Shown here one piece after another: positions 27,175 to 37,443 of a stretch of DNA of 64,000 nt; position 1 is the stretch's first letter; the number at the start of each line of letters is the position of its first letter. Source of the stretch: an uncultured Rhizobiaceae group bacterium (GTDB lineage Bacteria; Pseudomonadota; Alphaproteobacteria; Rhizobiales; Rhizobiaceae). The stretch lies in NCBI GenBank assembly GCA_938010435.1, contig CALLUS010000009.1, positions 166,161 through 230,160 on the forward strand, read 5' to 3'. The translations under genes were made by a program, and so were the position numbers. A model generated the notes under the pieces. It was given only the letters and a program-made list of their open reading frames with translations. It searched no databases and was not told where the DNA came from.

Positions 27175-27559
27175 CCACCGAACCAATCGATGCAGGTATG
27201 ACCTGAGTGTATAGGCCTTTGGCGTTGAAATTTGGCCGTTTTTGGTGTATGGACTAGTTAACCGTTAAGTTTTGAAGGGTTCTTCTGTAAAAGCTTATAG
27301 CTTTGCTTGAGTGCCTCTGTTTTGAAAGTCGTCAATAATTTTTCAGCAATAGTTCCGGCATCGTGCTTCTTTTAATCAAAAGCAGATCCGTTTAATGGCC
27401 GTATTTTTGACACCTGCTTCTTGTAGCAGGCTTTTTCAGAGCCAAATGGGCAAGGGGCTTCACTAAAAGCTCAATAATTTTTCGCGCTGCGCATTTTCGT
27501 GTGCGCAATGCCAACAAAAGCGATCATCAGAATTGATTGCGCGTAAGGAGCGATAAGGC
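27175..27559. other. Intergenic region fdxA-carD
   Basis: No gene is supported in these 385 bases. They hold a 13-base direct repeat (TCAATAATTTTTC at 27332-27344 and 27471-27483) and a small hairpin CCTGCT/AGCAGG at 27413-27430 followed by CTTTTTC. The carD promoter must lie here, but I cannot place it with a convincing -35/-10 pair. Confidence 0.6.
27413..27437 (+). terminator. Possible weak terminator or attenuator before carD
   Basis: A six-base-pair stem (CCTGCT/AGCAGG) with a six-base loop runs into CTTTTTC. It could end the fdxA transcript 240 bases downstream of its stop or act inside the carD leader. The stem is short, so this is tentative. Confidence 0.35.
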
Positions 27560-28168
27560 ATGGCAGCCAAGAAAACGATCCAGAGACAAGGTTTCAAAAC
27601 CGGCGAATTCGTCGTGTATCCTGCACACGGTGTAGGACAGATTGTGGATATTGAGCAGCAAGAAGTTGCTGGTTTCGAGTTAGAACTTTTTGTGATTGAT
27701 TTCGCGAAAGATAAAATGAAACTCCGTGTTCCGGTACCAAAGATCGAATCCGTTGGTCTTCGCAAAGTTGCTGATGATGCCGTTGTCGATAAAGCATTGA
27801 AAACAGTTCAAGGCCGGGCACGTATCAAACGGACGATGTGGAGCCGTCGTGCGCAGGAATATGATGCCAAAATCAATTCCGGTGATTTGAACCAAATTGC
27901 AGAAGTGGTGCGCGATCTATTCCGTTCGGAGAACCAACCGGAACAATCTTATTCAGAACGTCAGCTTTATGAAGCGGCTCTTGAGCGTACAGCGCGCGAA
28001 GTGTCCGTGGTGAAGAAAGTTTCTGAAACGGAAGCAGTTCTCTTGTTGGAAGCCAATTTGGCAAAAGGTCCACGTCGTGGGCCGAAGCCGGAAGAAGAAG
28101 AAGAAGGCGAAGCGTCAGCTGCTGATAAAACAGCCGAAGGTGGTGATAAAACAGAAGCTGCTGCTTAA
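27560..28168 (+). CDS. carD: CarD family transcription regulator
   Basis: Binds the RNA polymerase beta subunit and stabilises open complexes, including at rRNA promoters in other bacteria. The 202-residue protein starts at ATG 27560. The N-terminal RNA-polymerase-interacting Tudor-like domain (about 10-70) opens with FKTGEFVVYPAHGVGQI. The helical DNA-binding part follows with WSRRAQEYDAKINSGDLNQ. The C-terminus is an acidic tail (EEEEEGEASAAD) after LLLEANLAKGPRRG. The gene has its own intrinsic terminator directly downstream. Confidence 0.93.
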   Translation: MAAKKTIQRQGFKTGEFVVYPAHGVGQIVDIEQQEVAGFELELFVIDFAKDKMKLRVPVPKIESVGLRKVADDAVVDKALKTVQGRARIKRTMWSRRAQEYDAKINSGDLNQIAEVVRDLFRSENQPEQSYSERQLYEAALERTAREVSVVKKVSETEAVLLLEANLAKGPRRGPKPEEEEEGEASAADKTAEGGDKTEAAA

Positions 28169-28187
28169 TTTCGCAGTTGAATTAGAT

Positions 28188-28221
28188 AAAACCCGGTTCG
28201 ACAGTTGAGCCGGGTTTTTTT
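28188..28221 (+). terminator. Rho-independent terminator of carD
   Basis: A nine-base-pair stem (AAAACCCGG/CCGGGTTTT, 28188-28218) with a 13-base loop, its 3' arm merging into a run of seven T residues. It sits 19 bases after the carD stop. Confidence 0.9.
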
Positions 28222-28223
28222 GT

Positions 28224-28274
28224 TGGAATATTACGCGAGACACCGCATTTGTGGTGCAATTTCTGAATATTCCA
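28224..28274 (+). repeat. Cruciform-type inverted repeat upstream of accA
   Basis: A perfect nine-base inverted repeat, TGGAATATT (28224-28232) and AATATTCCA (28266-28274), encloses a second stem CACCGC/GTGGTG (28241-28256, one G-U pair, four-base loop). It lies between the carD terminator and the accA start codon at 28310, so it may be an operator or a structured accA leader. Confidence 0.6.
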
Positions 28275-28309
28275 CCTAAATAGAATGAAAATTGTGTCAG
28301 GGTGCGAAC

Positions 28310-29263
28310 ATGCAAGCCTATCTGGAATTTGAAAAACAGATTGCCGACCTCGAAGGTCAAATCCGTGAATTGCAAAAGATGGGTGAGTCTGGTGATGCCG
28401 TGGACATTGATGATGATATCACCCGTCTGCGTGACAAGTCTGAACAGGCTTTGTCTGATCTCTATAAAAAACTCGACCCATGGCAGAAAACACAAGTAGC
28501 GCGTCATCCGGACCGGCCACATTTTAAAGATTATGTGTCTGTGCTGATCGAAGATTTTCAACCTTTGGCCGGAGATCGTGGTTTTGCTGACGACCATGCC
28601 ATTCAATGCGGTATGGGCCGTTTTCGCGGTAAATCCGTGATGATGATTGGCCACGAAAAAGGCAATGACACACAATCGCGTTTGCATCATAATTTTGGCA
28701 TGGCTCGCCCGGAAGGTTATCGTAAGTCTGTGCGCATTATGCAGTTAGCTGAGCGTTACAATCTGCCTGTTATTACCTTGGTGGACACAGCTGGTGCTTA
28801 TCCGGGCATTGGTGCTGAAGAGCGCGGACAGGCAGAAGCGATTGCCCGTTCAACGGAAGCTTGTCTCAATCTCAAAGTGCCTATGATTTCGGTTATTATC
28901 GGTGAAGGTGGTTCTGGTGGTGCTATAGCGATCGCTGCTGCCAATCGCGTGTTCATGTTGGAACATTCTATTTACAGCGTGATTTCACCGGAAGGCGCAG
29001 CTTCGATTTTGTGGCGGGATTCAACCCGCGCGAAAGAAGCAGCCACTAATATGAAAATCACGGCTGAGGACTTGGAACGTCTTGGCATCATCGATGGTAT
29101 CATTCCCGAGCCTATTGGTGGGGCGCATCGTGGTCATGAAGCTGTATTGAAATCTGCCGGTGATGTTTTGGAGCAGGCACTCGGTGATCTTTGTTCAAAA
29201 TCTGGCGATGATTTGCAGCGTGAACGCCGTGAAAAATTCTTAGCAATTGGCCGAAATCTATAG
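28310..29263 (+). CDS. accA: Acetyl-CoA carboxylase carboxyltransferase subunit alpha
   Basis: Forms, with AccD, the carboxyltransferase that makes malonyl-CoA, the first committed step of fatty acid synthesis. The 317-residue protein is read from ATG 28310, which gives the typical N-terminus MQAYLEFEKQIADLEGQI. Crotonase-fold signatures include VTLVDTAGAYPGIGAEERGQ, IGEGGSGGAIAIA, and the oxyanion-region sequence SVISPEGAASILWRD. An earlier in-frame TTG at 28292 is rejected. The gene appears monocistronic, preceded by an inverted-repeat leader. Confidence 0.96.
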   Translation: MQAYLEFEKQIADLEGQIRELQKMGESGDAVDIDDDITRLRDKSEQALSDLYKKLDPWQKTQVARHPDRPHFKDYVSVLIEDFQPLAGDRGFADDHAIQCGMGRFRGKSVMMIGHEKGNDTQSRLHHNFGMARPEGYRKSVRIMQLAERYNLPVITLVDTAGAYPGIGAEERGQAEAIARSTEACLNLKVPMISVIIGEGGSGGAIAIAAANRVFMLEHSIYSVISPEGAASILWRDSTRAKEAATNMKITAEDLERLGIIDGIIPEPIGGAHRGHEAVLKSAGDVLEQALGDLCSKSGDDLQRERREKFLAIGRNL

Positions 29264-29397
29264 CAGGTGCAATGTGGCCTGAAATTTCCGTGACCAATTT
29301 GCAATGACAATCGCGTGAAACCGGTGGTCATCGTCAAGACAATATCAACCTTGACAGTGTATTAGCGGGTTATCAGTTTTTGTTTGGGTTTTCATTC

Positions 29398-30480
29398 ATG
29401 ATTTTCAATAGAGATCATTTTGATATTAGATCGGTTTTGAAACCAGCGTTTATAGGTGTTTCATTGTTGGCGCTGACAGCTTGTCAGGGATCAATTGATT
29501 CACTTGTGCCGAAGGAAGACCGACCTGTCCCTTCAAAATTGATCCGTGCCATGAAAGCCAAGGGCATGAAGAAAAGCGCACCAATTATGATCCGCGTTTT
29601 TAAGCAAAGCAGTGAATTGGAAGTTTGGAAACAAACCCACACTGGGCGTTACGCACTACTGTCCTCTTATGAGATTTGCAAATGGTCAGGTAAACTCGGT
29701 CCGAAATTCAAAGAGGGCGACCGCCAAGCCCCTGAAGGTTTTTATACCGTCAATAAACATCAGATGAATCCACGTTCATCATTTCATTTATCGTTCAATA
29801 TGGGGTTTCCGAACATCTATGATCGATCGCATGGTCGCACCGGGACACACTTGATGGTTCATGGTGCGTGTTCGTCGGCTGGGTGCTATTCTATGACCGA
29901 TGAGCAGGTTGAAGTAATTTATGCACTGGCGCGTGATGCTTTTGATGGAGGTCAAAAGTCATTTCAAATGCAGGCTTACCCATTCCGTATGACGCCAAAG
30001 AACATGGTCAAATACAAAGACCACCAACATTTCAAGTTCTGGCAGATGTTAAAGCGTGGTCACGACCATTTTGAGATCACCCGCAAACCACCGAAGGTGG
30101 ATGTGTGCGACAAACGTTATGTGTTCAACACAACAACGTCTGGTCGCTATGCTTCCACGAGTTCCTGCCCGGCCATGAAAATGCCTGTGGCGCTGGCAAG
30201 TGCTTTTACCAAGAAGCAGGAGAAATACGTTTCCGAGTTCAAAAAACTCGCTGGTAAATCCGGTGCAGATCAAATTGCAGGATTGTCACCTGTGACCTTT
30301 GAAACCGCCTTGCCCGGGATCACTGTTGTGAAGCCTGCCCCAAAGATTGTCGTGCCCAAAGTTGACGCTGAAAAGGTCGAAACTGAACAATTGACAGGAA
30401 CGACGGCAACAACGAAGCCGGTCACGCCAGAAGCAATTGCGAAACCTGATCTGGAAGCCACACTTAAGCCAGCTGGTTGA
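29398..30480 (+). CDS. YkuD-type (L,D-transpeptidase fold) lipoprotein, copy 1
   Basis: A 360-residue protein from ATG 29398 with a lipoprotein signal (lipobox LTAC, Cys29), so envelope located. The YkuD catalytic segment is HGACSSAGC with His155 and Cys163; preceding family segments are GPKFKEGDRQAPEGFY and GFPNIYDRSHGRTG. This subfamily is the ErfK/YafK-like type. The C-terminal 60 residues are a Pro/Ala/Thr/Lys-rich linker. It is followed 42 bases later by a paralogue. A peptidoglycan or lipoprotein cross-link role is inferred. Confidence 0.86.
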   Translation: MIFNRDHFDIRSVLKPAFIGVSLLALTACQGSIDSLVPKEDRPVPSKLIRAMKAKGMKKSAPIMIRVFKQSSELEVWKQTHTGRYALLSSYEICKWSGKLGPKFKEGDRQAPEGFYTVNKHQMNPRSSFHLSFNMGFPNIYDRSHGRTGTHLMVHGACSSAGCYSMTDEQVEVIYALARDAFDGGQKSFQMQAYPFRMTPKNMVKYKDHQHFKFWQMLKRGHDHFEITRKPPKVDVCDKRYVFNTTTSGRYASTSSCPAMKMPVALASAFTKKQEKYVSEFKKLAGKSGADQIAGLSPVTFETALPGITVVKPAPKIVVPKVDAEKVETEQLTGTTATTKPVTPEAIAKPDLEATLKPAG

Positions 30481-30522
30481 TCGCCGTGTGTTTTGCACAA
30501 ACCGATCTGAAATAGGCCGCAA

Positions 30523-31380
30523 TTGTTTTTCACATTTCTCTTGGTTTTGAATAGCTGGGGTTTGGAATTGGGAAAACGACTAAAACGGTTACGTGTGCCT
30601 GCATTCATTTTGGGTGGTGGAATTGGATTGATGTTTGTTGCATCATATTTCACTGGCGTTCCCGTGTTTCACGAATTCAGAGAAAGGGCGCAACGGGCTA
30701 TTGAACGTACACTGCCCGTTGAATCTGTCGCTGTGCGATCTCGAAAATCACTTGATACAAAACTGCGTGCCGCTGAACTTAAATTGGGCTCAGATGTTTT
30801 TGTGCGGATTTACAAACAAGAGGCTGAGTTGGAAATATGGTTGCGGGACGGTGAAAAATATAAACACCTTCACTCTTACCCCATTTGCAAACATTCAGGT
30901 TTTTTGGGGCCGAAGTTGAAAGAAGGCGATCGCCAAGCGCCCGAAGGCTTTTATGCCGTGACCAAAAAACAATTGAATCCCGGTTCGCGTCACTATCGCG
31001 CATTCAATTTGGGCTTTCCGAACGAATATGATCGTGCCCACGGCCGAACCGGATCGGCTCTGATGGTTCATGGCGGCTGTACGTCCATCGGATGTTACGC
31101 GATGACGGATCTTGGGGTTGGAGAAATTTATCGTGTTGTTGAGAAGGCTTTGAACAACGGGCAAATTAAAGTACCTGTCCATGTTTTCCCATTTCGTATG
31201 ACAGAAACTAACATGTCCAAAGTGCCAAACGGCAAGTGGGTGCCGTTTTGGGAAAATATTAAAGTGGGTCATGACCTGTTTGAAGAAACAGGGGTGCCGC
31301 CCAAAGTGGGTGTGTGTTCCAAGCGCTACGCTTTTGGTGCACAATCCGACAATTGTCGTGCAATTGCCGGATGGTCTTGA
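30523..31380 (+). CDS. YkuD-type (L,D-transpeptidase fold) protein, copy 2
   Basis: A paralogue of the preceding gene, 285 residues, anchored by an uncleaved N-terminal helix (VPAFILGGGIGLMFVASYF) in place of a lipobox. The shared core is clear: GPKLKEGDRQAPEGFYAV, GFPNEYDRAHGRTG, and the catalytic MVHGGCTSIGC with His183 and Cys191. Start is uncertain: only TTG codons are available near 30523 and further in, and I see no decisive ribosome site. It lacks the long C-terminal linker of copy 1. It converges with secA, 10 bases away. Confidence 0.83.
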   Translation: MFFTFLLVLNSWGLELGKRLKRLRVPAFILGGGIGLMFVASYFTGVPVFHEFRERAQRAIERTLPVESVAVRSRKSLDTKLRAAELKLGSDVFVRIYKQEAELEIWLRDGEKYKHLHSYPICKHSGFLGPKLKEGDRQAPEGFYAVTKKQLNPGSRHYRAFNLGFPNEYDRAHGRTGSALMVHGGCTSIGCYAMTDLGVGEIYRVVEKALNNGQIKVPVHVFPFRMTETNMSKVPNGKWVPFWENIKVGHDLFEETGVPPKVGVCSKRYAFGAQSDNCRAIAGWS

Positions 31381-31390
31381 TTGAAAGGCT

Positions 31391-34252
31391 CTAAGCGCCG
31401 ATTTTGCCGTGACAATGTTTGTATTTAAGGCCTGTGCCACAGGGACAAGGCTCGTTGCGGCCCACACGGCCCCAAGTGTCAGGGTCCTCAGGGTCGCGGC
31501 CTTCTGCCGCTTGCGCCCGTGACGGTGTCACAAGTGCTTTGCCGTAACCTTCATCTTCGTAGTCACCAAAATCATCTTCTCCGGTGAAGGGGTCAATATG
31601 ACTGCCTTCCATTTCTGGAAGCTGCATCTCGTCTTGAGCAGCTTGTTGCACCAGTTCAACACGCATCATTTGAGCAGTCACTGTTTGGCGCAGATTGCCG
31701 AGTAAGCTCTCAAACAGGCTGAAGCTTTCTGATTTGTACTCAGATAATGGATCACGTTGGCCGTAACCACGGAAACCAATGACGGAACGCAAATGCTCCA
31801 GATTTTCCAAATGTTCGCGCCATAGATGGTCGAGTGTTTGAAGCAAGATTGATTTCTCAACATAGGTTGAAACTTCGGGGCCAAAGCGTTCCGCACGCTC
31901 CGTTGCTGCTTTGTCGGCAGCTTCCATAATGCGGTCTTTAACGTCCGTGTCGTCAATGCCTTCTTCATTAGCCCACTCGTCAACGGGCAGATCAAGGTTC
32001 AGGTATTCACGAACACCTTCTTTCAGCTCATCCAACTTCCATTGTTCGGCATAAGCTTTCTCTGGCATTGTGGAAGCCACAAGGTTTTCCACCACATCGC
32101 TACGCATATCGGCCACTATTTCTGACATATCTTCCGCACTCATCATTTCAATACGCTGCTCGAACACAACTTTACGTTGGTCATTCATCACGTCATCGTA
32201 TTTTAAAATGTTCTTACGAGCATCAAAATTGCGGGCCTCAACTTTTTGTTGGGCTTTCTCTAATGCTTTGTTGATCCAAGGGTGAACAATGGCTTCACCT
32301 TCTTTCAGACCAAGTTTTGTCAGCATGGAATCCATACGATCAGACCCAAATATACGCATTAAATCATCTTGCAAAGACAAGAAGAATTTTGAACGACCCG
32401 GATCACCCTGACGGCCTGAACGGCCCCGCAGCTGATTGTCGATACGACGGCTTTCATGGCGTTCTGTTGCCAGTACATAAAGTCCACCTGCGGCCAACGC
32501 CTCTTCTTTTAAGCGGGCCACATCTTCAATGATTTCTTGTTTTAGCTTTTCGGCTTTTTTACCTGCCACACCCTCAAGCTCTTGCTCAAGACGCATATCC
32601 AAATTGCCGCCCAGCTGAATGTCCGTGCCACGGCCAGCCATATTGGTAGCGATGGTGACTGACCCAGGAACACCAGCCTGCGAAACGATAAAAGCTTCTT
32701 GTTCGTGGTAACGGGCATTCAGCACTTCGTGCTTTATGCCTTTGTTATCAATTGCTGCAGACAAGGCCGAGATTGTGTCTTCGTAATAAGCGACGAGTTC
32801 TTTTTCTTTGCCCGGTTTTATGGCCGCCAAACGCTCTGTTAAAGTGGCTTTGATAACTGCTAATTGTTTGGTGTCAGACAGAATAGAAGAGATCAACTCT
32901 GATTTTTCGATTGATGTTGTGCCGACCAGAATAGGTTGTTTGTGCATTTGCGAGTTGGCGATATCCATAACAATCGCCACGTATTTTTCTTCAACTGTGC
33001 GATAAACCTCATCGTCTTCATCAAGGCGCAAAACGGGCATGTTTGTGGGAACGTCGATTACGTCAAGTTTGTAAACGTCGCCAAATTCTGCCGCTTCCGT
33101 CAAAGCTGTACCCGTCATGCCTGCCAGTTTGTCGTACATGCGGAAATAGTTTTGGAACGTGATGGATGCCAGTGTTTGGTTTTCCGGTTGGATTTCCACA
33201 TTCTCTTTGGCTTCCAGTGCCTGATGTTGCCCTTCTGAATAACGGCGACCTTGCATTGCGCGCCCGGTGAATTCATCGATGATGACAACTTCACCGCGCA
33301 CAACCATATAGTCTTTGTCGCGGGTGAAGAGTTTGTGGGCTTTCAACGCGTTATTCACATGGTGAACGACACTGACATTCTCAACATCGTAAAGAGAGCC
33401 AGATTTCAATATGTCGTTTGCGCGCAACAATTCTTCCAGTTTGTCATTGCCTTCTTCGGTAAAGGTCACCGTGCGTTGTTTTTCGTCCAATTCGTAATCT
33501 TCATCGGCAATTGACGGAATTATTGCGTCAACAGATGTGTAAAGATCGGATTTGTCGTCCACAGGACCGGAAATAATCAGAGGCGTTCGGGCTTCATCGA
33601 TGAGGATTGAATCCACTTCATCGACAATCGCAAAAACGTGATCGCGTTGAACCATAGATTCCAGTTCAAATTTCATATTGTCGCGTAAATAATCAAAACC
33701 GAATTCGTTGTTGGTGCCATAGGTGATGTCACAATTATAAGCGTCTTGGCGCTGGTCATCATCTAATTCGTTGATGATGACACCTGTAGTGAGGCCGAGG
33801 AAACTGTAAAGACGGCCCATATTTTCGGAGTCACGTTGGGCGAGATAATCATTCACGGTAACGACATGGACGCCTTCACCATCCAGTGCGTTAAGATATA
33901 CGGCAAGGGTCGCTACCAGTGTTTTGCCTTCACCAGTGCGCATTTCTGCGATTTTTCCGCTGTGCAGGATCATACCGCCAATCAATTGAACATCGAATGG
34001 ACGCAAGCCAAGTGCGCGAACAGAGGCCTCACGCACGGTAGCGAAGGCGGGAACGAGCAAATCGTCGAGAGTTGCACCATCTTCCAGCTGTTTGCGGAAT
34101 TCGTCGGTTTTGGCTTTCAGTTGGTCATCAGATAACGCCTGATATTCAGGTTCGAGCGCATTAATTTCTTCAACCTTCGGGTTATAAGTTTTGACCTGTC
34201 GATCATTTTCCGAGCCGAAGAGTTTGCGCGCGATGCCGCCAAAACTGACCAT
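31391..34252 (-). CDS. secA: Preprotein translocase ATPase SecA
   Basis: Motor that drives unfolded precursors through SecYEG. The 953 residues start at ATG 34252, with AGGAAG eight bases upstream; a frame extension to 34384 is not supported. Walker A MRTGEGKT is at 105-111, the DEVD-type Walker B in [14 protein letters not shown], and the later helicase motif [10 protein letters not shown] follows. The C-terminus carries the zinc-binding SecB-contact motif [14 protein letters not shown]. The divergent gene is a parvulin-type isomerase, an export-linked pairing. Confidence 0.97.
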   Translation of the reverse strand: MVSFGGIARKLFGSENDRQVKTYNPKVEEINALEPEYQALSDDQLKAKTDEFRKQLEDGATLDDLLVPAFATVREASVRALGLRPFDVQLIGGMILHSGKIAEMRTGEGKTLVATLAVYLNALDGEGVHVVTVNDYLAQRDSENMGRLYSFLGLTTGVIINELDDDQRQDAYNCDITYGTNNEFGFDYLRDNMKFELESMVQRDHVFAIVDEVDSILIDEARTPLIISGPVDDKSDLYTSVDAIIPSIADEDYELDEKQRTVTFTEEGNDKLEELLRANDILKSGSLYDVENVSVVHHVNNALKAHKLFTRDKDYMVVRGEVVIIDEFTGRAMQGRRYSEGQHQALEAKENVEIQPENQTLASITFQNYFRMYDKLAGMTGTALTEAAEFGDVYKLDVIDVPTNMPVLRLDEDDEVYRTVEEKYVAIVMDIANSQMHKQPILVGTTSIEKSELISSILSDTKQLAVIKATLTERLAAIKPGKEKELVAYYEDTISALSAAIDNKGIKHEVLNARYHEQEAFIVSQAGVPGSVTIATNMAGRGTDIQLGGNLDMRLEQELEGVAGKKAEKLKQEIIEDVARLKEEALAAGGLYVLATERHESRRIDNQLRGRSGRQGDPGRSKFFLSLQDDLMRIFGSDRMDSMLTKLGLKEGEAIVHPWINKALEKAQQKVEARNFDARKNILKYDDVMNDQRKVVFEQRIEMMSAEDMSEIVADMRSDVVENLVASTMPEKAYAEQWKLDELKEGVREYLNLDLPVDEWANEEGIDDTDVKDRIMEAADKAATERAERFGPEVSTYVEKSILLQTLDHLWREHLENLEHLRSVIGFRGYGQRDPLSEYKSESFSLFESLLGNLRQTVTAQMMRVELVQQAAQDEMQLPEMEGSHIDPFTGEDDFGDYEDEGYGKALVTPSRAQAAEGRDPEDPDTWGRVGRNEPCPCGTGLKYKHCHGKIGA

Positions 34253-34508
34253 TAATTTCTTCCTACTGTAACCAAAATCCACGCTCAAAGAACGCATCAA
34301 AAAATGAATTAAAGCATCGCACAATACAAGCAAATATGGACGATGGTGTTCAGGACAGATAAGAGTGGGGTATAGCCTTGTCAACGTGGGCCGTTTTAGC
34401 GATTGCGCGATTGAGCGTTTGCCCTGATAAGGCCCTAATTCAAAGCTTGTTGTATTGGCACGGTTGCCACTGCAATCATTTTACAAATAACGTATTCAGG
34501 ACATATCG

Positions 34509-35357
34509 ATGAACCTTATTTCCAACGTCTCCACATCAGTTTTAAAAACGGCCCTCCCGATGCTTTTGGTGGGGGCTTTGGCATTGAGTTTTGGTGCAAT
34601 TGCTCAAGAGCCAAAGGTTCTTGCAAAAGTGGGTGATCGCACGATTACTGCTGCGGACCTTGATCAAGCGATGGGTGATATGGCGCAGCAATTCCAATCG
34701 TTTCCGGAAGAAGAGCGCCGTGCTCGTGCTTTGGATTCGCTGATCGACATCAATGTTTTGGCAATCTTGGCTGAAAAAGAAGGTTTGCAAAACGAGGAAG
34801 ATATTCAACGTCGCATTGAATTGCTGAGGGCGCGCACATTGCACAATGGCTATTTTCAAAAGAAAATCCAAGCAGCTATCACTCCTGATACTTTGAAAAA
34901 GCGTTTTGAAGAAGAGAGTGCAAAGGTCAAACCGCAACAAGAAGTGAGCGCGAGACATATTCTTGTGAAAACAGCAGAAGAAGCCAAAGCTATTGTTGCA
35001 GAGCTTGATGGTGGCAAAGACTTCATTGAGTTGGCAAAGGAAAAATCTACTGGTCCTAGTGGTCCAAATGGAGGCGATCTGGGATATTTCGGTCCTGGTA
35101 GAATGGTTCCCGAGTTTGAAAAAGCGGCCTTTGCATTGGAAAAAGGCGCCTACACGAAAGAACCTGTGAAAACCCAATTTGGATTTCACATCATTCGAAT
35201 TGATGACAAGCGCGACCAACCAAAACCAACATTCGAACAATCCCAGCAACAAATTCGCCAATTGGTGTTGACCGAGGCTTATGGCAAGGCAATTGAAAAA
35301 GGCCGTGCGGAAGTTGGCGCTGAAGTGCTGGATGAGAGCCTAAAGCTTCCAAAATAA
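34509..35357 (+). CDS. Parvulin-type peptidyl-prolyl cis-trans isomerase, exported
   Basis: A 282-residue periplasmic chaperone and proline isomerase, SurA/PrsA/PpiD-like. The signal sequence ends near LSFGAIAQEP. An N-terminal SurA-like helical region (about 35-130) is followed by a rotamase domain (about 135-240) with EVSARHILVKTAEEAKA, STGPSGPNGGDLGYFGPGRM and TQFGFHIIRI, the last being the catalytic-fold signature. It is divergent from secA, so exported substrates may be folded by this protein. It precedes argJ by 22 bases and may share its transcript. Confidence 0.9.
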   Translation: MNLISNVSTSVLKTALPMLLVGALALSFGAIAQEPKVLAKVGDRTITAADLDQAMGDMAQQFQSFPEEERRARALDSLIDINVLAILAEKEGLQNEEDIQRRIELLRARTLHNGYFQKKIQAAITPDTLKKRFEEESAKVKPQQEVSARHILVKTAEEAKAIVAELDGGKDFIELAKEKSTGPSGPNGGDLGYFGPGRMVPEFEKAAFALEKGAYTKEPVKTQFGFHIIRIDDKRDQPKPTFEQSQQQIRQLVLTEAYGKAIEKGRAEVGAEVLDESLKLPK

Positions 35358-35379
35358 TTGAGTGATTGAGAGCTGAGTT

Positions 35380-36609
35380 ATGAGTGATCTCAAAATATCA
35401 CCCCTTGCGCCTAAAACACTTCCTGTTTTGTCTGAACTTGCAGGTGTTCGTATGGCGACTGCGGAAGCTGGTATAAAATACACAGATCGCACTGACCTTT
35501 TGATGATGATCTTCGACCAACCCGCATCTGTGGCTGGTGTGTTCACAACCTCCAAATGTTCATCTGCGCCTGTGGATTGGTGCCGTATTGCGCTTAAAAG
35601 CGGAAAACGGGCGAGGGCTTTGGTTGTGAATGCGGGTAATGCCAATGCGTTTACGGGCGTGAAGGGTGACAAAGCGACATCTATTACCGCTAAGGCAATG
35701 GCTGTGGCGTGCGGATGTTCCGAAAACGAAGTCTATTTGGCTTCTACAGGTGTGATTGGCGAACCGCTGGATGCGGACAAATTTACTCCATTGTTGTCAG
35801 GACTTGTGCTGAGTGCAGATGGTGACGGTTGGTTGCAGGCTGCTGAGGCCATCATGACCACCGACACATATCCAAAACTGGCGACAGCCATATTCGATAT
35901 TGATGGAACATCGATCACGATCAATGGCATTGCTAAAGGTTCCGGCATGATTGCGCCTGATATGGCGACCATGCTGTCTTTTGTGGTGACTGATGCAGCA
36001 ATTGAAGATGATTTGTTGCAATCGCTTTTGTCTGAATTGGTCGGTGGTACATTCAATGCAATCACCGTGGATAGTGATACATCTACAAGCGACACGCTTA
36101 TGTTGTTTGCAACGGGTATGGCTGGAAACGTCGCTTTAACGGGTGAAACTCTTAATCAATTCAAAGGGCATTTGCGTAGCGTTTTGCATGACCTTTCAAT
36201 GCAGATTGTGCGAGATGGAGAAGGCGCCACCAAAGAGATTGAAATTCACGTGACTGGGGCAGAAAACGATGCTGCGGCCAAACGCATTGCGCTCTCAATA
36301 GCAAACTCGCCATTGGTGAAAACAGCAGTTGCTGGTGAAGATGCCAATTGGGGACGTGTGGTTATGGCGGTTGGTAAAGCCGGAGAATCTGCTGATCGCG
36401 ACAAACTTGCAATCTGGTTTGGCGACATTCGTGTCGCAGTAGCGGGCGAACGCGATCCGGACTACAGTGAAGACGCGGCAAGTGAAGTTATGCGTCGTGA
36501 TGAGATAAAAATTACTGCTGATGTGGGTATCAGCTCCGGTGAGGCGCGCGTTTGGACGTGTGATCTTACAAAAGAGTATGTGGCAATCAATGGCGATTAC
36601 CGCAGTTAG
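35380..36609 (+). CDS. argJ: Bifunctional ornithine acetyltransferase / N-acetylglutamate synthase
   Basis: Transfers acetyl from N-acetylornithine to glutamate, closing the acetyl cycle of arginine synthesis. The 409-residue precursor is self-cleaved into alpha and beta chains at the conserved Ala-Thr-Met-Leu; here Thr197 lies in DMATMLSFV. Other conserved blocks are [24 protein letters not shown] and [17 protein letters not shown]. It starts 22 bases after the parvulin gene and is followed by a GNAT acetyltransferase and mutT on the same strand, a conserved rhizobial order. Confidence 0.96.
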   Translation: MSDLKISPLAPKTLPVLSELAGVRMATAEAGIKYTDRTDLLMMIFDQPASVAGVFTTSKCSSAPVDWCRIALKSGKRARALVVNAGNANAFTGVKGDKATSITAKAMAVACGCSENEVYLASTGVIGEPLDADKFTPLLSGLVLSADGDGWLQAAEAIMTTDTYPKLATAIFDIDGTSITINGIAKGSGMIAPDMATMLSFVVTDAAIEDDLLQSLLSELVGGTFNAITVDSDTSTSDTLMLFATGMAGNVALTGETLNQFKGHLRSVLHDLSMQIVRDGEGATKEIEIHVTGAENDAAAKRIALSIANSPLVKTAVAGEDANWGRVVMAVGKAGESADRDKLAIWFGDIRVAVAGERDPDYSEDAASEVMRRDEIKITADVGISSGEARVWTCDLTKEYVAINGDYRS

Positions 36610-36655
36610 AGTTTGGGGCTGGATATAAGTGACGAATAAAGGTGGTGGTGCGGCG

Positions 36656-37438
36656 ATGCCGACCCAATTGCAATCAGAGTTGGCAGAGGTTCGTCGGTTG
36701 GAAGCCGTCAGTTTTCGCTCGTGGCCGGCGTCCAGCGTCGATTATGACGGCACGTGGGCAATTCGCCTGACGGCAGGACATCCCTCAAAGCGTATCAATT
36801 CTGTCAATCCATTGGATCGTGCTGATCATTCTGATTTGGAAAAACGTATTTCGCGGGCAGCTCGTCGTTTCCACAGTTTTGGTCGTCCCTTGGTGTTTCG
36901 ACAATCGCCACTCGCCCCACCGGAATTGGATAATATTCTGGATGCGCGTGGCTGGCGCAGGTTTGACGAAACAATCGTCATGACACGTCACCTTGAAGAT
37001 GTTGATTTGAGTGGGACTTTTGATCAGGTGCCGCTGAAAGACGTGGGTCGTTGGATTGATCAATGCATTGTCATGGAAAGTTTTGACAGTGAAGTGAAGC
37101 CGGGTCTGTCGGAAATTATAGGTAACGTGCAAGGTGAAGTTGGTCTGTTTTTATCAGAAGATGATGAGGGTAAACCCTTAGCTGCGGCTATGGCTGTACG
37201 TTTTGGTGATCTTGTAGGTCTGTTCGAGGTTGTGGCCAACCCCACTTTGAGACGTCAAGGTTATGGTCGTCGCATCATGCGCGCCGCAATGCTTTGGGGC
37301 GTAGAGAACGGTGCAAAACGCGCTTGGCTGCAAGTGGTTGCTGAAAATGAACCTGCAATCGCGCTCTATCAAAGCGAAGGATTTCAGCAAGCTTATCGAT
37401 ATGCGTATCGCAAAGCGCCTGATGGATATTTGGGTTAG
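36656..37438 (+). CDS. GNAT family N-acetyltransferase
   Basis: About 260 residues. The N-terminal half carries WAIRLTAGHPSKRINSVNP, a conserved feature of this rhizobial group, and the C-terminal half a GNAT acetyl-CoA motif A: GLFEVVANPTLRRQGYGRRI, with R-x2-G-x-G/A. ATG 36656 has an AGGTGG-type site; a GTG at 36629 would add nine residues and is the alternative. It lies between argJ and mutT, and starts 46 bases after the argJ stop. The acceptor substrate is unknown. Confidence 0.85.
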   Translation: MPTQLQSELAEVRRLEAVSFRSWPASSVDYDGTWAIRLTAGHPSKRINSVNPLDRADHSDLEKRISRAARRFHSFGRPLVFRQSPLAPPELDNILDARGWRRFDETIVMTRHLEDVDLSGTFDQVPLKDVGRWIDQCIVMESFDSEVKPGLSEIIGNVQGEVGLFLSEDDEGKPLAAAMAVRFGDLVGLFEVVANPTLRRQGYGRRIMRAAMLWGVENGAKRAWLQVVAENEPAIALYQSEGFQQAYRYAYRKAPDGYLG

Positions 37439-37443
37439 GCCGT

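Noticed and set aside
27407..27412. TTGACA upstream of carD as a promoter -35
   Set aside because: No -10 hexamer lies 16-18 bases downstream; that position falls inside the hairpin and T-run.
29351..29379. TTGACA before the first YkuD gene as a promoter
   Set aside because: The best -10-like hexamers are only 13-15 bases away, too close for a reliable call.
34542..35261. 239-codon open frame on the minus strand
   Set aside because: It is antisense to the parvulin gene and rich in Cys, Phe and His without any family motif.
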